From contig JASBTF010000002.1 of assembly GCA_030148545.1 (NCBI GenBank), forward strand, positions 609,218-673,217: 64,000 nt of DNA, given 5' to 3'. Under the pieces are notes generated by a model. That model did no database searches. It had not been told where the DNA came from and saw only the letters and a program-made list of their open reading frames with translations. Position 1 is the first letter of the stretch, and each line of letters opens with the position of its first letter. This stretch comes from Pseudomonadota bacterium (lineage in GTDB: Bacteria > Pseudomonadota > Alphaproteobacteria > UBA2136 > JASBTF01). The translations under genes were made by a program, and so were the position numbers. This document shows, one piece after another, positions 21,356-29,487 of this stretch.

Positions 21356-22224
21356 CCGCCAAATGTGTACCCTAGCTGAATAGTGGTTTTAGTATCGGTA
21401 TTTTTAGTACCCACTGGCACATCAGACACATGCTCAACATCTAGCCCCATTTTCAGGTATAAGCGTTCACTGAGCTTATTGATTAACCCACTGTTAGATT
21501 CATAAATCGCAGCCTCACCACCAAAAGTACCTTTCACGCTTTGCTCAAACTTCAGCTGCGGGGTGAGCTGCCAATCGGCATCGGCACCAACGCGGCCCAG
21601 CATGGTATTATCCTTAGTATTGTTGGTGAGCTCTGCTTGGCGCATACCCAAACCTACATTGGCAGAAACATTTAGTTGCTGGCCTGTGTATAAGTTGCGG
21701 CCATACCCAAGTGATTCGGTAATACGGTAGTTATAAGTACCGTAGCGATCGCTCAAAAAGTCTAGCTCAGCAAACACAAAATTCTTTTCATCAATGCGGT
21801 AGCTGCTATTACCTGTAGCGCGGTAGCGCTCTTCGCTTCGTATATTGCTTTCTTCCTTACTTGCGGCTTCCAGTTTTAGTGTGTGCTTCCACGTGGTGTC
21901 ATCATCATAAACAGCTTTAGCCGTAATCAAGTACTGCTGGGACGATGTATTACCAGTATTATAAGTAGCACCAGCAGCAATGTCGCCACTCAGGTGGTCA
22001 CGCAAGCCGTGCCATTGCTTTTTATCGCTAGCTTCTGTTGCTGTTACAACCTGTTCGGTTGGGGCAGGGTATAGCTCTGCAATACGTGCCTTAATGTGTT
22101 CAACAGTGGCGCTATCGCCAGTTGCTTCTGCCGCTTGTAGCAAAGCTTGCCAGTTTTGCGGAATTTCCTGTGCCCACAGGGTAGAGCCAATGGCCAGCGA
22201 TACAAATAGTGCTAAATTCTTCAT
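21352..22224 (-). CDS. DUF481 family outer-membrane protein
   Basis: 290 residues with a signal peptide ending LWAQ (MKNLALFVSLAIGSTLWAQ). The mature part from about residue 75 is a predicted beta barrel of alternating strands (GAYNTGNTSSQQYLITAK-like and TDTKTTIQLGYTFGG at the end). It fits the DUF481/YdiY family of salt-induced or uncharacterised outer-membrane proteins. The start at 22224 gives the signal peptide; longer in-frame starts are unlikely. It lies just after fadL on the same strand but behind a terminator. Confidence 0.85.
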   Translation of the reverse strand: MKNLALFVSLAIGSTLWAQEIPQNWQALLQAAEATGDSATVEHIKARIAELYPAPTEQVVTATEASDKKQWHGLRDHLSGDIAAGATYNTGNTSSQQYLITAKAVYDDDTTWKHTLKLEAASKEESNIRSEERYRATGNSSYRIDEKNFVFAELDFLSDRYGTYNYRITESLGYGRNLYTGQQLNVSANVGLGMRQAELTNNTKDNTMLGRVGADADWQLTPQLKFEQSVKGTFGGEAAIYESNSGLINKLSERLYLKMGLDVEHVSDVPVGTKNTDTKTTIQLGYTFGG

Positions 22225-22262
22225 GTCTGTGTCTTTAATAAACTTCAACAACATACGCAACC

Positions 22263-22285
22263 AAAAAGGGCTCCGTAGAGCCCTT
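22263..22285 (-). terminator. Intrinsic terminator of the FadL gene
   Basis: AAGGGCTC/GAGCCCTT-type stem on the minus strand followed by TTTTT. Confidence 0.8.
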
Positions 22286-22301
22286 AATAATAGTTGTTGC
22301 A

Positions 22302-23609
22302 TTAAAAGTTATATTTCAAACCAAGCGACAGAATATTTACGTTAGAGTTGAACTCACCGCTAATGGTACCATGTGTAGCAGCTTCCGCATCTTCTGTTAC
22401 CGTAGCGTCTTGCGCAAAAATATGTGAGTAACCAGCATTAAACGTCCATTTTTGGTTAATATTTTTGCGATAACCGGCAGAAACCCAAAAACGGTCAGAG
22501 TCTGGGATACGGAAGGTGCGATATTCATCCTTAACAGGAGATTTGTCATAGGCCACACCAAACTGGTAAGTCGTATCTGCATCACGTTTATACTCAGTAC
22601 CTAGCGCTACAAAATATGTATCTTCCCAGTTTTCTTCCACATGCTGGCGCTGTAGGTTATCTACCGCATTGGTTACGGTCAGGTCTTTAAAGAGCGACCA
22701 GTTTGTCCACGCTGCATCAGCAAGCACGGCCCATTTTTCGTTTAGGCCATGGTAAATACCAACCGAGAACATATCTGGTGTTACCAGCTTAGCTTTAATA
22801 TCTGCATCGCTAAAGTTAGCATTACCAACTAAAGGACCAGGCTGGTTCGTAATATTCAGATCACCTTCTAGGCTATGGTGCACGCGTGAGCGATATGAAG
22901 CACCAATGCGCGTATTTTCGTCAAATTCATACAGGGCACCAAAGTTAAAGCCCCAGCCAATGTCATCACCTTCCATAATAGATTTTCCATCAGCGGGAGA
23001 ACCACCAAAAATAGCGTCATAGTTCACCGCACCGGTAAGCCGGGCGCTGGCATATTGCACCTGTACGCCACCCCCTAACGAAAGCTTGTCATCTACCTTA
23101 TAGGCAAGGCTAGGGGCAATATTAATGGTCTTTAGTTCAGACTCTAGCGCATAATAACGCCCAGCCCAGCCATCATCATATTCAGTGGCCAAGCCAAAAG
23201 GCGTATTAACAGCTAATCCAGCTTTTATTTTGGGGTTTACGTCCCACATAGCGTAAAAAGCAGGCACCGCAGCAAGTTTACCAGCATCGCCACCATTGCT
23301 ATCGCCATTGGCCGGGAAGTTACCGCCACCACCAGTCGAGCCCGCTATACTAGAAATAGTCAGCTTAGAAGAGGGGGCAATAACACTTACAGTTACATCT
23401 AACTGGTCACCTTCTAGACGTGTCATGCCAGCTGGGTTGAAGAATATCGTGCTTAAATCGTCAGTCTTAGCTGTAGCACCGGCAAAGGATAGGCCCTGTA
23501 AAGCAGCGCCTTGCTCCTTAAGTTGAAACCCAGCAGCATGTGCCGAGCTAGCCACAGCACATACCAGCGCCGATGTAGCAAAAAGTGTTGTATAGCGAGC
23601 GAGTAGCAT
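22302..23609 (-). CDS. OmpP1/FadL/TodX family outer-membrane transporter
   Basis: Long-chain fatty acid or hydrophobic-compound channel in the outer membrane. From the ATG at 23609 there is a clean signal peptide (MLLARYTTLFATSALVCAVA..AHA) and the mature N-terminus AGFQLKEQGAALQG, a hallmark of FadL proteins. NPAGMTRLEGDQL and a final aromatic residue (SLGLKYNF) also fit. 435 residues. An in-frame TTG at 23687 would add 26 residues and is unlikely. Confidence 0.94.
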   Translation of the reverse strand: MLLARYTTLFATSALVCAVASSAHAAGFQLKEQGAALQGLSFAGATAKTDDLSTIFFNPAGMTRLEGDQLDVTVSVIAPSSKLTISSIAGSTGGGGNFPANGDSNGGDAGKLAAVPAFYAMWDVNPKIKAGLAVNTPFGLATEYDDGWAGRYYALESELKTINIAPSLAYKVDDKLSLGGGVQVQYASARLTGAVNYDAIFGGSPADGKSIMEGDDIGWGFNFGALYEFDENTRIGASYRSRVHHSLEGDLNITNQPGPLVGNANFSDADIKAKLVTPDMFSVGIYHGLNEKWAVLADAAWTNWSLFKDLTVTNAVDNLQRQHVEENWEDTYFVALGTEYKRDADTTYQFGVAYDKSPVKDEYRTFRIPDSDRFWVSAGYRKNINQKWTFNAGYSHIFAQDATVTEDAEAATHGTISGEFNSNVNILSLGLKYNF

Positions 23610-23751
23610 GGTTCCTGTCCTTTTTATTTTTATAATACGGCATCGTATCACGCTGTCGTTTTTGCCTGCAAAGTTAGCCGTGGGCAAAAGCGCAGGTTGC
23701 TGTAAAAGTGCTTAAACAAACTGTGACCTTTGTGCATGTAAAGGTGTGATG

Positions 23752-24060
23752 TTAAATATCAATTCCCAGTTTAAGGTGCGTCTCTACCGTGTCACCAGCG
23801 TGTAGTTTTGCTTTTTTACGTATATTGGCTTTTACAGGTAACAGGTATGAGTTGAGCTTATTATCTGGAAAGAGCGATGTAGCCCAGCTCGCATCACCTA
23901 TAGTCGCTGTTACTTTAATGGTGCCAAAGCCAAGGTGCTGTTGTTGAGCAGCTTTAATTTGTTCAGCAATATCTTGCGGTAGCGTAATAAAATGCCACGC
24001 ACCAGGCGTGCCACCGCTTACCCAAATATCAGCTGTAAAACTAAAGCTTAAATCAATCAT
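23752..24060 (-). CDS. DUF1905 domain protein
   Basis: 102-residue protein matching DUF1905: an N-terminal FTADIWVSGGTPGAWHFITLP segment (split here by length limits into FTADIW and PGAWHFITLP), a central VTATIGDASWATSLFP and C-terminal YLLPVKANIRKKAKLHAGD. The family is uncharacterised. The ATG at 24060 has AAGGAA 7 nt before it. It is downstream of the tRNA-Ser gene and of the duplicated tRNA end. Confidence 0.85.
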   Translation of the reverse strand: MIDLSFSFTADIWVSGGTPGAWHFITLPQDIAEQIKAAQQQHLGFGTIKVTATIGDASWATSLFPDNKLNSYLLPVKANIRKKAKLHAGDTVETHLKLGIDI

Positions 24061-24092
24061 GTGGTGTTCCTTATTATTCAGCATTTTTACAT

Positions 24093-24114
24093 AAAAAAGC
24101 ACCCTTACGGGCAC
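24093..24114 (-). terminator. Terminator-like hairpin downstream of the tRNA-Ser remnant
   Basis: GTGCCC-GTAA-GGGTGC with wobble pairs and six T after it on the minus strand. It mirrors the terminator at 24222 that follows the intact tRNA-Ser. Confidence 0.6.
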
Positions 24115-24128
24115 TGTTTTATACAAAA

Positions 24129-24147
24129 TGGCGGAGACGGTGGGATT
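24129..24147 (-). repeat. Duplicated 3' end of tRNA-Ser
   Basis: 19 bp identical to the 3' end of the intact tRNA-Ser gene (24259-24277), including the CCA. It is 130 bp from the intact copy and in the same orientation. The rest of the tRNA does not follow; instead the next 70 bp (24148-24217) hold unrelated dyads such as ACCAGG...CCTGGT. It could be an attachment-site scar or a decayed second tRNA-Ser copy. Confidence 0.8.
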
Positions 24148-24221
24148 GGCTCGTTGCACTCGCCGCCCTCGCAAGCTCGAGTCGAACCAGGTTCAAATCC
24201 TCCTACACCTCCTGGTCATAT

Positions 24222-24244
24222 AAAAAATCGCCCTGAATAGGGCG
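24222..24244 (-). terminator. Intrinsic terminator of tRNA-Ser
   Basis: CGCCCT-N4-AGGGCG followed by A-TTTTTT on the minus strand, 14 nt after the tRNA end. Confidence 0.8.
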
Positions 24245-24258
24245 TTTTCTATATAAAC

Positions 24259-24348
24259 TGGCGGAGACGGTGGGATTCGAACCCACGAAGGAGTTGCCCC
24301 CTTACATCCTTAGCAGGGATGCGCCTTCAGCCACTCGGCCACGTCTCC
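24259..24348 (-). tRNA. tRNA-Ser (GCT)
   Basis: 90-nt class II tRNA with a long variable arm and encoded CCA. Acceptor starts GGAGACG, anticodon loop CTGCTAA between CATCC and GGATG gives GCT, T arm GGTTCGAATCC. Confidence 0.97.
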
Positions 24349-24465
24349 GGCGCCGCGCAATGTGCCTATTTTCCGGCACACTGTCAATCCCAGAATTTGT
24401 GAAAATGCACATAAATATAGTGTGGCTGCTAGTAGGCTCGCCTAAATTTATGTAATAATGGAGAT

Positions 24466-25737
24466 ATGTCCATACTTGATAGCGTACAAATAGCAAAAAT
24501 TGAATGGTGGTTAGCGGAGCCTGCGCTCATTAGTGGGCTCACTAATAACGATATGGCGCAATTGGCGTTGGTGCTGCTGTGTATGCCTATTGCGTATCAA
24601 GTTAAACGTTTACTTAAAGCTGCGCTGAGCGATACCAACCCATGGCTGGAGCGCATTAACGTATTTCTATTCCCGGTTGTTTGGCTGGTGTTTTTGGCCT
24701 TGGGCCGCCTATTCCTCAATGGCCATGTGGAAACAGCACTCATTCTCGATCTAGCCATTGTCTCCACGTTCGGGTGGTTCTGTGTGCGCGGCATTGGTGA
24801 GCTGCCTATTAAAAAGGAGTTCCGCCGCCTGCTAACCATTGCGGTACTAGGTTTAGTACTCTTGCAATTCACCAACAGGCTCGATGCGGTGATTCAATTC
24901 CTCGACGGGGCAGGGATTGCCCTAGGGAGCACAACCATCTCGCTATGGTCAGTAAGCAAAGCTGTGTTTGTTGTGTTTATGCTCGGCTGGGCTATGAAAG
25001 GTGGCCGCCTATGGGTTAGCAAATACCTTAAAGGCACTGGCACCTCAGCAGCCGCACGCACGTTGATCGATAAAGCGCTACTCACGGGTGGTGTTATTGT
25101 TGGTGGTTTGCTCACATTGAGCGTACTAGGCATTAACCTTACCGCGTTAACGGTATTTGGGGGTGCGTTGGGTATTGGTTTGGGTTTTGGTCTACAAGCA
25201 ATTAGTAGTAATTATATCAGTGGGATATTTTTATTACTTGATAAATCAATTAAACCTGGAGACGTGATTAGCGTGTACGACCCAACAGGGCACAGCAGCT
25301 TTGGCCACGTTATCCAAATGAATGCGCGTTATTTAGTACTACGCAAGCGTGATGGCACCGAGGTACTGGTCCCTAATGAGCGCCTAATGCAAAACGAAGT
25401 GGTTAACTGGAGCTATAACAGCAAGCAGGTACGCCAAGAAGTTACCGTTGGTGTGAGCTATAACAGCGACATGGAAAACGTGAAGGAGGTCCTCACAGAA
25501 GCTGTGCAAGGCGTTAAACGTGTACTTGCCGTGCCAGCGCCGCGTATCTTCATTAAGGAATTTGCCGATAGCAGCGTGGTATGGATCATCCGCTATTGGC
25601 AAAACGACCCAGAAGAGGGAGTAAATAACCTCAAGGGGGAAATTCATATGGCCGTGTGGAAAGCGCTGAAAGATAACAATATCGAAATCCCATTCCCACA
25701 AATGGTCCTCCACGGCAGCCTAAAACAACCCAAATAA
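24466..25737 (+). CDS. Small-conductance mechanosensitive channel, MscS family
   Basis: Inner-membrane channel that opens on hypo-osmotic shock. 423 residues: several N-terminal membrane segments (about 30-50, 65-85, 90-110, 120-145, 160-180, 205-235), then the pore helix and beta domain (TVFGGALGIGLGFGLQ, NYISGIFLLLDKSIKPGD, RDGTEVLVPNERLM) typical of MscS. The extra N-terminal segments make it larger than E. coli MscS (286 residues). A terminator follows directly. Confidence 0.93.
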   Translation: MSILDSVQIAKIEWWLAEPALISGLTNNDMAQLALVLLCMPIAYQVKRLLKAALSDTNPWLERINVFLFPVVWLVFLALGRLFLNGHVETALILDLAIVSTFGWFCVRGIGELPIKKEFRRLLTIAVLGLVLLQFTNRLDAVIQFLDGAGIALGSTTISLWSVSKAVFVVFMLGWAMKGGRLWVSKYLKGTGTSAAARTLIDKALLTGGVIVGGLLTLSVLGINLTALTVFGGALGIGLGFGLQAISSNYISGIFLLLDKSIKPGDVISVYDPTGHSSFGHVIQMNARYLVLRKRDGTEVLVPNERLMQNEVVNWSYNSKQVRQEVTVGVSYNSDMENVKEVLTEAVQGVKRVLAVPAPRIFIKEFADSSVVWIIRYWQNDPEEGVNNLKGEIHMAVWKALKDNNIEIPFPQMVLHGSLKQPK

Positions 25738-25744
25738 CAAAAAA

Positions 25745-25771
25745 AGCCCCCCGCAGCAAAGCAGGGGGCTT
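25745..25771. terminator. Bidirectional terminator between mscS and the membrane protein gene
   Basis: AAAGCCCCC...GGGGGCTTT stem. The T run is strong on the minus strand and short on the plus strand. Confidence 0.8.
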
Positions 25772-25777
25772 TCATAG

Positions 25778-26404
25778 TTATGAGACTTCTTTTGTCTCTA
25801 GTTTTTTCAGCTGTGGCTCAATGATGCGCCAAATTTTTTGAACTGGCGGTGTAATGATTTGCAGGCAAACAAAGCTCAAGAACTCATATCCGTTCTGGAG
25901 CATGCGTACCACGGCAAACAAGCTGCCAACAATAGCACCTATGGTCGCACCAGCAGCAGTAATGCCCACGCAAAGTGCTGGTAACGGAAAGAAGTCAGGG
26001 GAGCTATGCAGTGTAATCCAGTTCAGCATAGCCTGAATAGTATGAGGCACTGGCATTGCTGAGCTATCGGAGGCTTGCGTCAGTAACCAGTACGTGACAT
26101 TGCCCATAATGAAGAGCATTAACGCAAGTACCGAAAGCATAATTGTAAGAGAGGGTGTACTTTCTGTTGAGTAGTCAGCAGATTTAGCATCATGCTCGTG
26201 AATTTTGTCGCTAATCAACCCAGCTGCTTGGAAAGCAACAGCAATAGCTATAACGTACTGAACAGCTGCAACAGCATATTGCACAGTGGCTTGTAGCACT
26301 GGTACAAATTGTCCTAGCTGGCCTGTAAGGGCTAGCACTAGCATAGCAAGACCGACAATGAGACAAGAGTGAAGTATGGGCTGTTTTTTACCGTGATTTG
26401 TCAC
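25778..26404 (-). CDS. Multi-pass membrane protein of unknown function
   Basis: 208 residues with about four membrane segments (about 14-34, 40-62, 85-108, 142-170 from the GTG). The start is GTG at 26404 because AAGGAG lies 8 nt before it; a much longer frame from 26497 runs through the gltA terminator and is implausible. The C-terminus is a charged helix (IWRIIEPQLKKLETKEVS). I do not recognise a family. It lies behind the gltA terminator and ends at a shared terminator. Confidence 0.8.
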   Translation of the reverse strand: MTNHGKKQPILHSCLIVGLAMLVLALTGQLGQFVPVLQATVQYAVAAVQYVIAIAVAFQAAGLISDKIHEHDAKSADYSTESTPSLTIMLSVLALMLFIMGNVTYWLLTQASDSSAMPVPHTIQAMLNWITLHSSPDFFPLPALCVGITAAGATIGAIVGSLFAVVRMLQNGYEFLSFVCLQIITPPVQKIWRIIEPQLKKLETKEVS

Positions 26405-26494
26405 GAGAATTCTCCTTGAGTAAAGGGAAACAATGAACGGAATGGTTGATTGGTCGTATAGCCCTTGTATACCAGCTATATCATTGGGGCGCAA

Positions 26495-26522
26495 CAAAAA
26501 AAGCGCCCCGTAGGGCGCCTTG
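26495..26522 (-). terminator. Intrinsic terminator of gltA
   Basis: GGCGCCC-N3-GGGGCGC-type stem on the minus strand followed by seven T. Confidence 0.85.
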
Positions 26523-26533
26523 GTTAACGTTAA

Positions 26534-27838
26534 CTACTTCTTTTTCCGTTCGCTCAGCGGCACAAAGTCACGGTGTTTGGCACCGGTGTAGAGCTGGCGT
26601 GGGCGGCCAATTTTCTGTTGTTCTTCGCCAAGCATTTCAATCCAGTGGCTAATCCAGCCAACGGTACGGCTTAGGGCAAAAATACAGGTGAACATATTGG
26701 TAGGGATACCAATCGCACGCAGAATAATACCGCTGTAGAAGTCCACGTTCGGGTATAGCTTGCGGCTTACAAAGTAATCATCTTCCAGTGCAATGCGTTC
26801 TAGCTCCATCGCAATGTCCAGCATGGGGTCGTTCACACCCAGCTCGCTCAACACTTCGTGGCAAGTTTCGCGCATAATGGTCGCGCGTGGGTCAAAGTTT
26901 TTATAAACACGGTGGCCAAAGCCCATTAAACGGGTAGGGTTCAGCTTGTCTTTTACCTTTTCAATGTAATCTGGAATATTTTCCACGCTGCCAATTTCGG
27001 CTAGCATGTCTAGCACGGCCTCGTTAGCGCCGCCGTGGGCAGGGCCCCACAGGCTGGCTACACCAGCAGCAATGCAGGCAAATGGGTTCGCACCGCTAGA
27101 TCCAGCCAAACGCACGGTACTGGTACTGGCGTTTTGCTCGTGATCAGCATGCAGAATAAAAATACGATCCATCGCCTTTTCAACAACAGGGTTCACCTCA
27201 TACGGTTCTGCCGGTACGGCAAACATCATCTTCAGGAAGTTACCGCTGTAGGTAAGGCCATTGTCAGGATACACAAATGCTTGGCCAATAGAGTACTTGT
27301 AGGCCATTGCAACCAAAGTTGGCATTTTCGCAATAATACGGTAGCCAGAAAGCTGGCGGTGTTCCGGGTCGTTTACATCTAGTGAATCGTGGTAAAAGGA
27401 GCTCAGTGCACCAACCACACCACATAAAATAGCCATTGGGTGCGCATCACGACGGAAACCGTGGTAGAAGGTCATCAGCTGCTCATGTACCAGCGTGTGG
27501 TTACGAATCGTATCTTCAAATTCAATTAACTGGTCGGTAGTTGGCAGTTCACCAAATAGCAGCAAGTAGCAGCACTCCAAGTAGCTACTCTGCTGTGCCA
27601 GTTGTTCAATAGGGTAACCACGATACATCAGCTCGCCTTTGTCACCATCAATATAAGTAATGGCGCTTTGGCAGCTGGCAGTGCTCATAAAGCCGGGGTC
27701 GTAAGTAAACACGCCGTGGTTTTTATACAGTGCCTGCACATCCACCACATCTGGCCCTACGTTACCACTGTAACGGTCCAGTTCTAGCTTAAGCGTTTTT
27801 TTCTTTGGCTTAGATGTTGATTTTTTCGCGGTGGCCAT
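26534..27838 (-). CDS. gltA: Citrate synthase
   Basis: Condenses acetyl-CoA and oxaloacetate, first step of the TCA cycle. 434 residues. Active-site histidines appear in [11 protein letters not shown] and [13 protein letters not shown] and the Asp in VDFYSGI. The N-terminal beta-rich segment ([16 protein letters not shown]) marks it as the longer Gram-negative form. The ATG at 27838 has AAGGA 7 nt before it; a TTG at 27844 is in frame. Confidence 0.97.
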   Translation of the reverse strand: MATAKKSTSKPKKKTLKLELDRYSGNVGPDVVDVQALYKNHGVFTYDPGFMSTASCQSAITYIDGDKGELMYRGYPIEQLAQQSSYLECCYLLLFGELPTTDQLIEFEDTIRNHTLVHEQLMTFYHGFRRDAHPMAILCGVVGALSSFYHDSLDVNDPEHRQLSGYRIIAKMPTLVAMAYKYSIGQAFVYPDNGLTYSGNFLKMMFAVPAEPYEVNPVVEKAMDRIFILHADHEQNASTSTVRLAGSSGANPFACIAAGVASLWGPAHGGANEAVLDMLAEIGSVENIPDYIEKVKDKLNPTRLMGFGHRVYKNFDPRATIMRETCHEVLSELGVNDPMLDIAMELERIALEDDYFVSRKLYPNVDFYSGIILRAIGIPTNMFTCIFALSRTVGWISHWIEMLGEEQQKIGRPRQLYTGAKHRDFVPLSERKKK

Positions 27839-27983
27839 GACCAAATCCTTATTGTTGTTACCCTCATTTTATGCTGCGTCGCACAAAAAAACAACCATAA
27901 TTACATGCTAAAATTTAATCTTGTATGCAACACGTATGTTTGCTAAACCTTTAGGCAAGTTATCGCTTTTGAGGGAGTTTGTT

Positions 27984-28580
27984 ATGCAAACCATTAAACA
28001 TGAACATGGTACCGTTACTGTGTACCACAACCTTGATAAATTACCTGAATCACCAAAGTCACCAGTCATTTTTCTGGCTGGTCCGCGTGACGAACAAGAT
28101 GAAAAACCTTGGCGTGAGCAGGCGGTTCAACACATTTTGGCACATGAAGGTATGAAAGACTTTATAGTTATTATGCCAAACATGGAAGGCCATAAACCTT
28201 GGCCTGTTGACCGTGCGGAAGAAAGTACGCAATGGCAGTTTAACGCTATAAATATGGCGCTAAAATATGGCTCTCTTATGTTTTGGTGTCCATTTACTGT
28301 AGAAAACTCTGGCCCAACAACCCGTACAGAGTTTGGTATTTACCATGCTGCTCGGGAGGAAAACTGTTTTTATGGTCGCCCAGAGAATGCTTATTATGTG
28401 AGCTATCTTGACGCTGTATGGTCGCAAGTTTGGCCTTGGCGAGATATTGAAACCGATTTAAAAAATCTGTGCATTGAAGCTATAAGCCGCGCATACGCTA
28501 TCTATTCCCGTCGAACTTCTTTCGGGTGCAAGTCTCCCGAAGCTTACGAAGACCATGCTGCGGATACCCGTTTAAGTTAA
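27984..28580 (+). CDS. Nucleoside 2-deoxyribosyltransferase-like protein
   Basis: 198 residues. VIFLAGPRDEQDEKPWR near the N-terminus, FIVIMPNMEG, and FWCPFTVENSGPTTRTEFGIY fit the nucleoside 2-deoxyribosyltransferase-like superfamily (Nuc_deoxyrib_tr2 pattern FLAGP...PSWR...TNVEFG). These enzymes or their relatives act on nucleosides or nucleotides in the cytoplasm. The ATG at 27984 was chosen because GAGGGAG precedes it at 7 nt. The C-terminal 30 residues (SRRTSFGCKSPEAYED) look unrelated to the family. Substrate unknown. Confidence 0.75.
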   Translation: MQTIKHEHGTVTVYHNLDKLPESPKSPVIFLAGPRDEQDEKPWREQAVQHILAHEGMKDFIVIMPNMEGHKPWPVDRAEESTQWQFNAINMALKYGSLMFWCPFTVENSGPTTRTEFGIYHAAREENCFYGRPENAYYVSYLDAVWSQVWPWRDIETDLKNLCIEAISRAYAIYSRRTSFGCKSPEAYEDHAADTRLS

Positions 28581-28596
28581 TTAAACAGCCAAAGAA

Positions 28597-28618
28597 AAGG
28601 CGCCCCGTGGGGCGCCTT
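28597..28618. terminator. Bidirectional terminator between converging genes
   Basis: Perfect stem AAGGCGCCCC-GT-GGGGCGCCTT between the genes ending at 28580 and 28626. Confidence 0.75.
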
Positions 28619-28625
28619 GTTTGCT

Positions 28626-29414
28626 TTAGAACTTATAACCAAAGCTTAATATGCTGCTATAGGTTTGGTCTTCTTCCATAATGGGGCTGTCTTCAGCGTC
28701 ACCCACATAAAAGTTGCTCATTAAATCGCCGCGTACAAACCAGTTTTCATCAATCAGGTGGGTCAGGTTTAAACCAACCGACCATTCATGAATACCCGCC
28801 TCAGCAGTGTAGGCAGCACGGCTTGCGGTAGCATCGGCAGCGTTTACGCTAAAATAGGTTTGGCTGTAGTTATCATCGCCATACACAGCACTAATAGAGG
28901 CGCCAGCCAGCCATTGTGGTGCTACACGGTCCATGTAGTTCAGGCTTGGTTGTAGAGTCCAGCCGTTGTGGGCATCGCCAGCATCAGCGGCCAAAGCAAC
29001 TTCAGTGCTTAGTTTACGGTTAAACTTGTAGCGCACAAAGGGGCCTACTTCCGCAGAGGCGTCTACATCTGCCATGCCAGCTAGTAGCGTACTATCATCG
29101 CTTTCGCGGTCACCTACGTAGTTTACTTTCACACCAGCGCTGAGCTTTTCATCAAACGCATGGCGGTAGCCAATACCGCTAATGGGGTTGGCAAAAATTT
29201 CATTATATTCGTCTAGGTAGTAACGTACATCTACATACGGCAATACCAGTACATTACTGTCATCTGCGCCTTTTATCTTCGGAAAGCTCGCCGCAGCCAT
29301 ACCAAGGGTCAAGTCCCAACGGCGCTCTTCTTGTTGTGGCTGTTCTGGTGTGGTGTCTTGCGCCATTGCATTAAGGCTCAGCGCGCAGAGTAGGGTAGGT
29401 AATATATACTTCAT
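28626..29414 (-). CDS. MipA/OmpV family outer-membrane protein
   Basis: 262 residues with a signal peptide (MKYILPTLLCALSLNAMAQ) and a beta-barrel body of alternating residues ending in SILSFGYKF. MipA in E. coli scaffolds the murein synthase/hydrolase complex; other members are OmpV-like porins. The start at 29414 gives the signal peptide. The gene is divergent from murA with about 70 bp between starts, so both promoters are in that gap. Confidence 0.85.
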   Translation of the reverse strand: MKYILPTLLCALSLNAMAQDTTPEQPQQEERRWDLTLGMAAASFPKIKGADDSNVLVLPYVDVRYYLDEYNEIFANPISGIGYRHAFDEKLSAGVKVNYVGDRESDDSTLLAGMADVDASAEVGPFVRYKFNRKLSTEVALAADAGDAHNGWTLQPSLNYMDRVAPQWLAGASISAVYGDDNYSQTYFSVNAADATASRAAYTAEAGIHEWSVGLNLTHLIDENWFVRGDLMSNFYVGDAEDSPIMEEDQTYSSILSFGYKF

Positions 29415-29487
29415 AGCCGCAGCATACCTAATCTGTACTAAATAGCAACTAATTGACGGATGAATTTTTCCAGCATACATTCAGCCC

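Noticed and set aside
24148-24217. Second complete tRNA gene after the duplicated tRNA-Ser end
   Set aside because: There is a T-arm-like GGTTCAAATCC on the plus strand, but no cloverleaf or matching acceptor stem could be folded.
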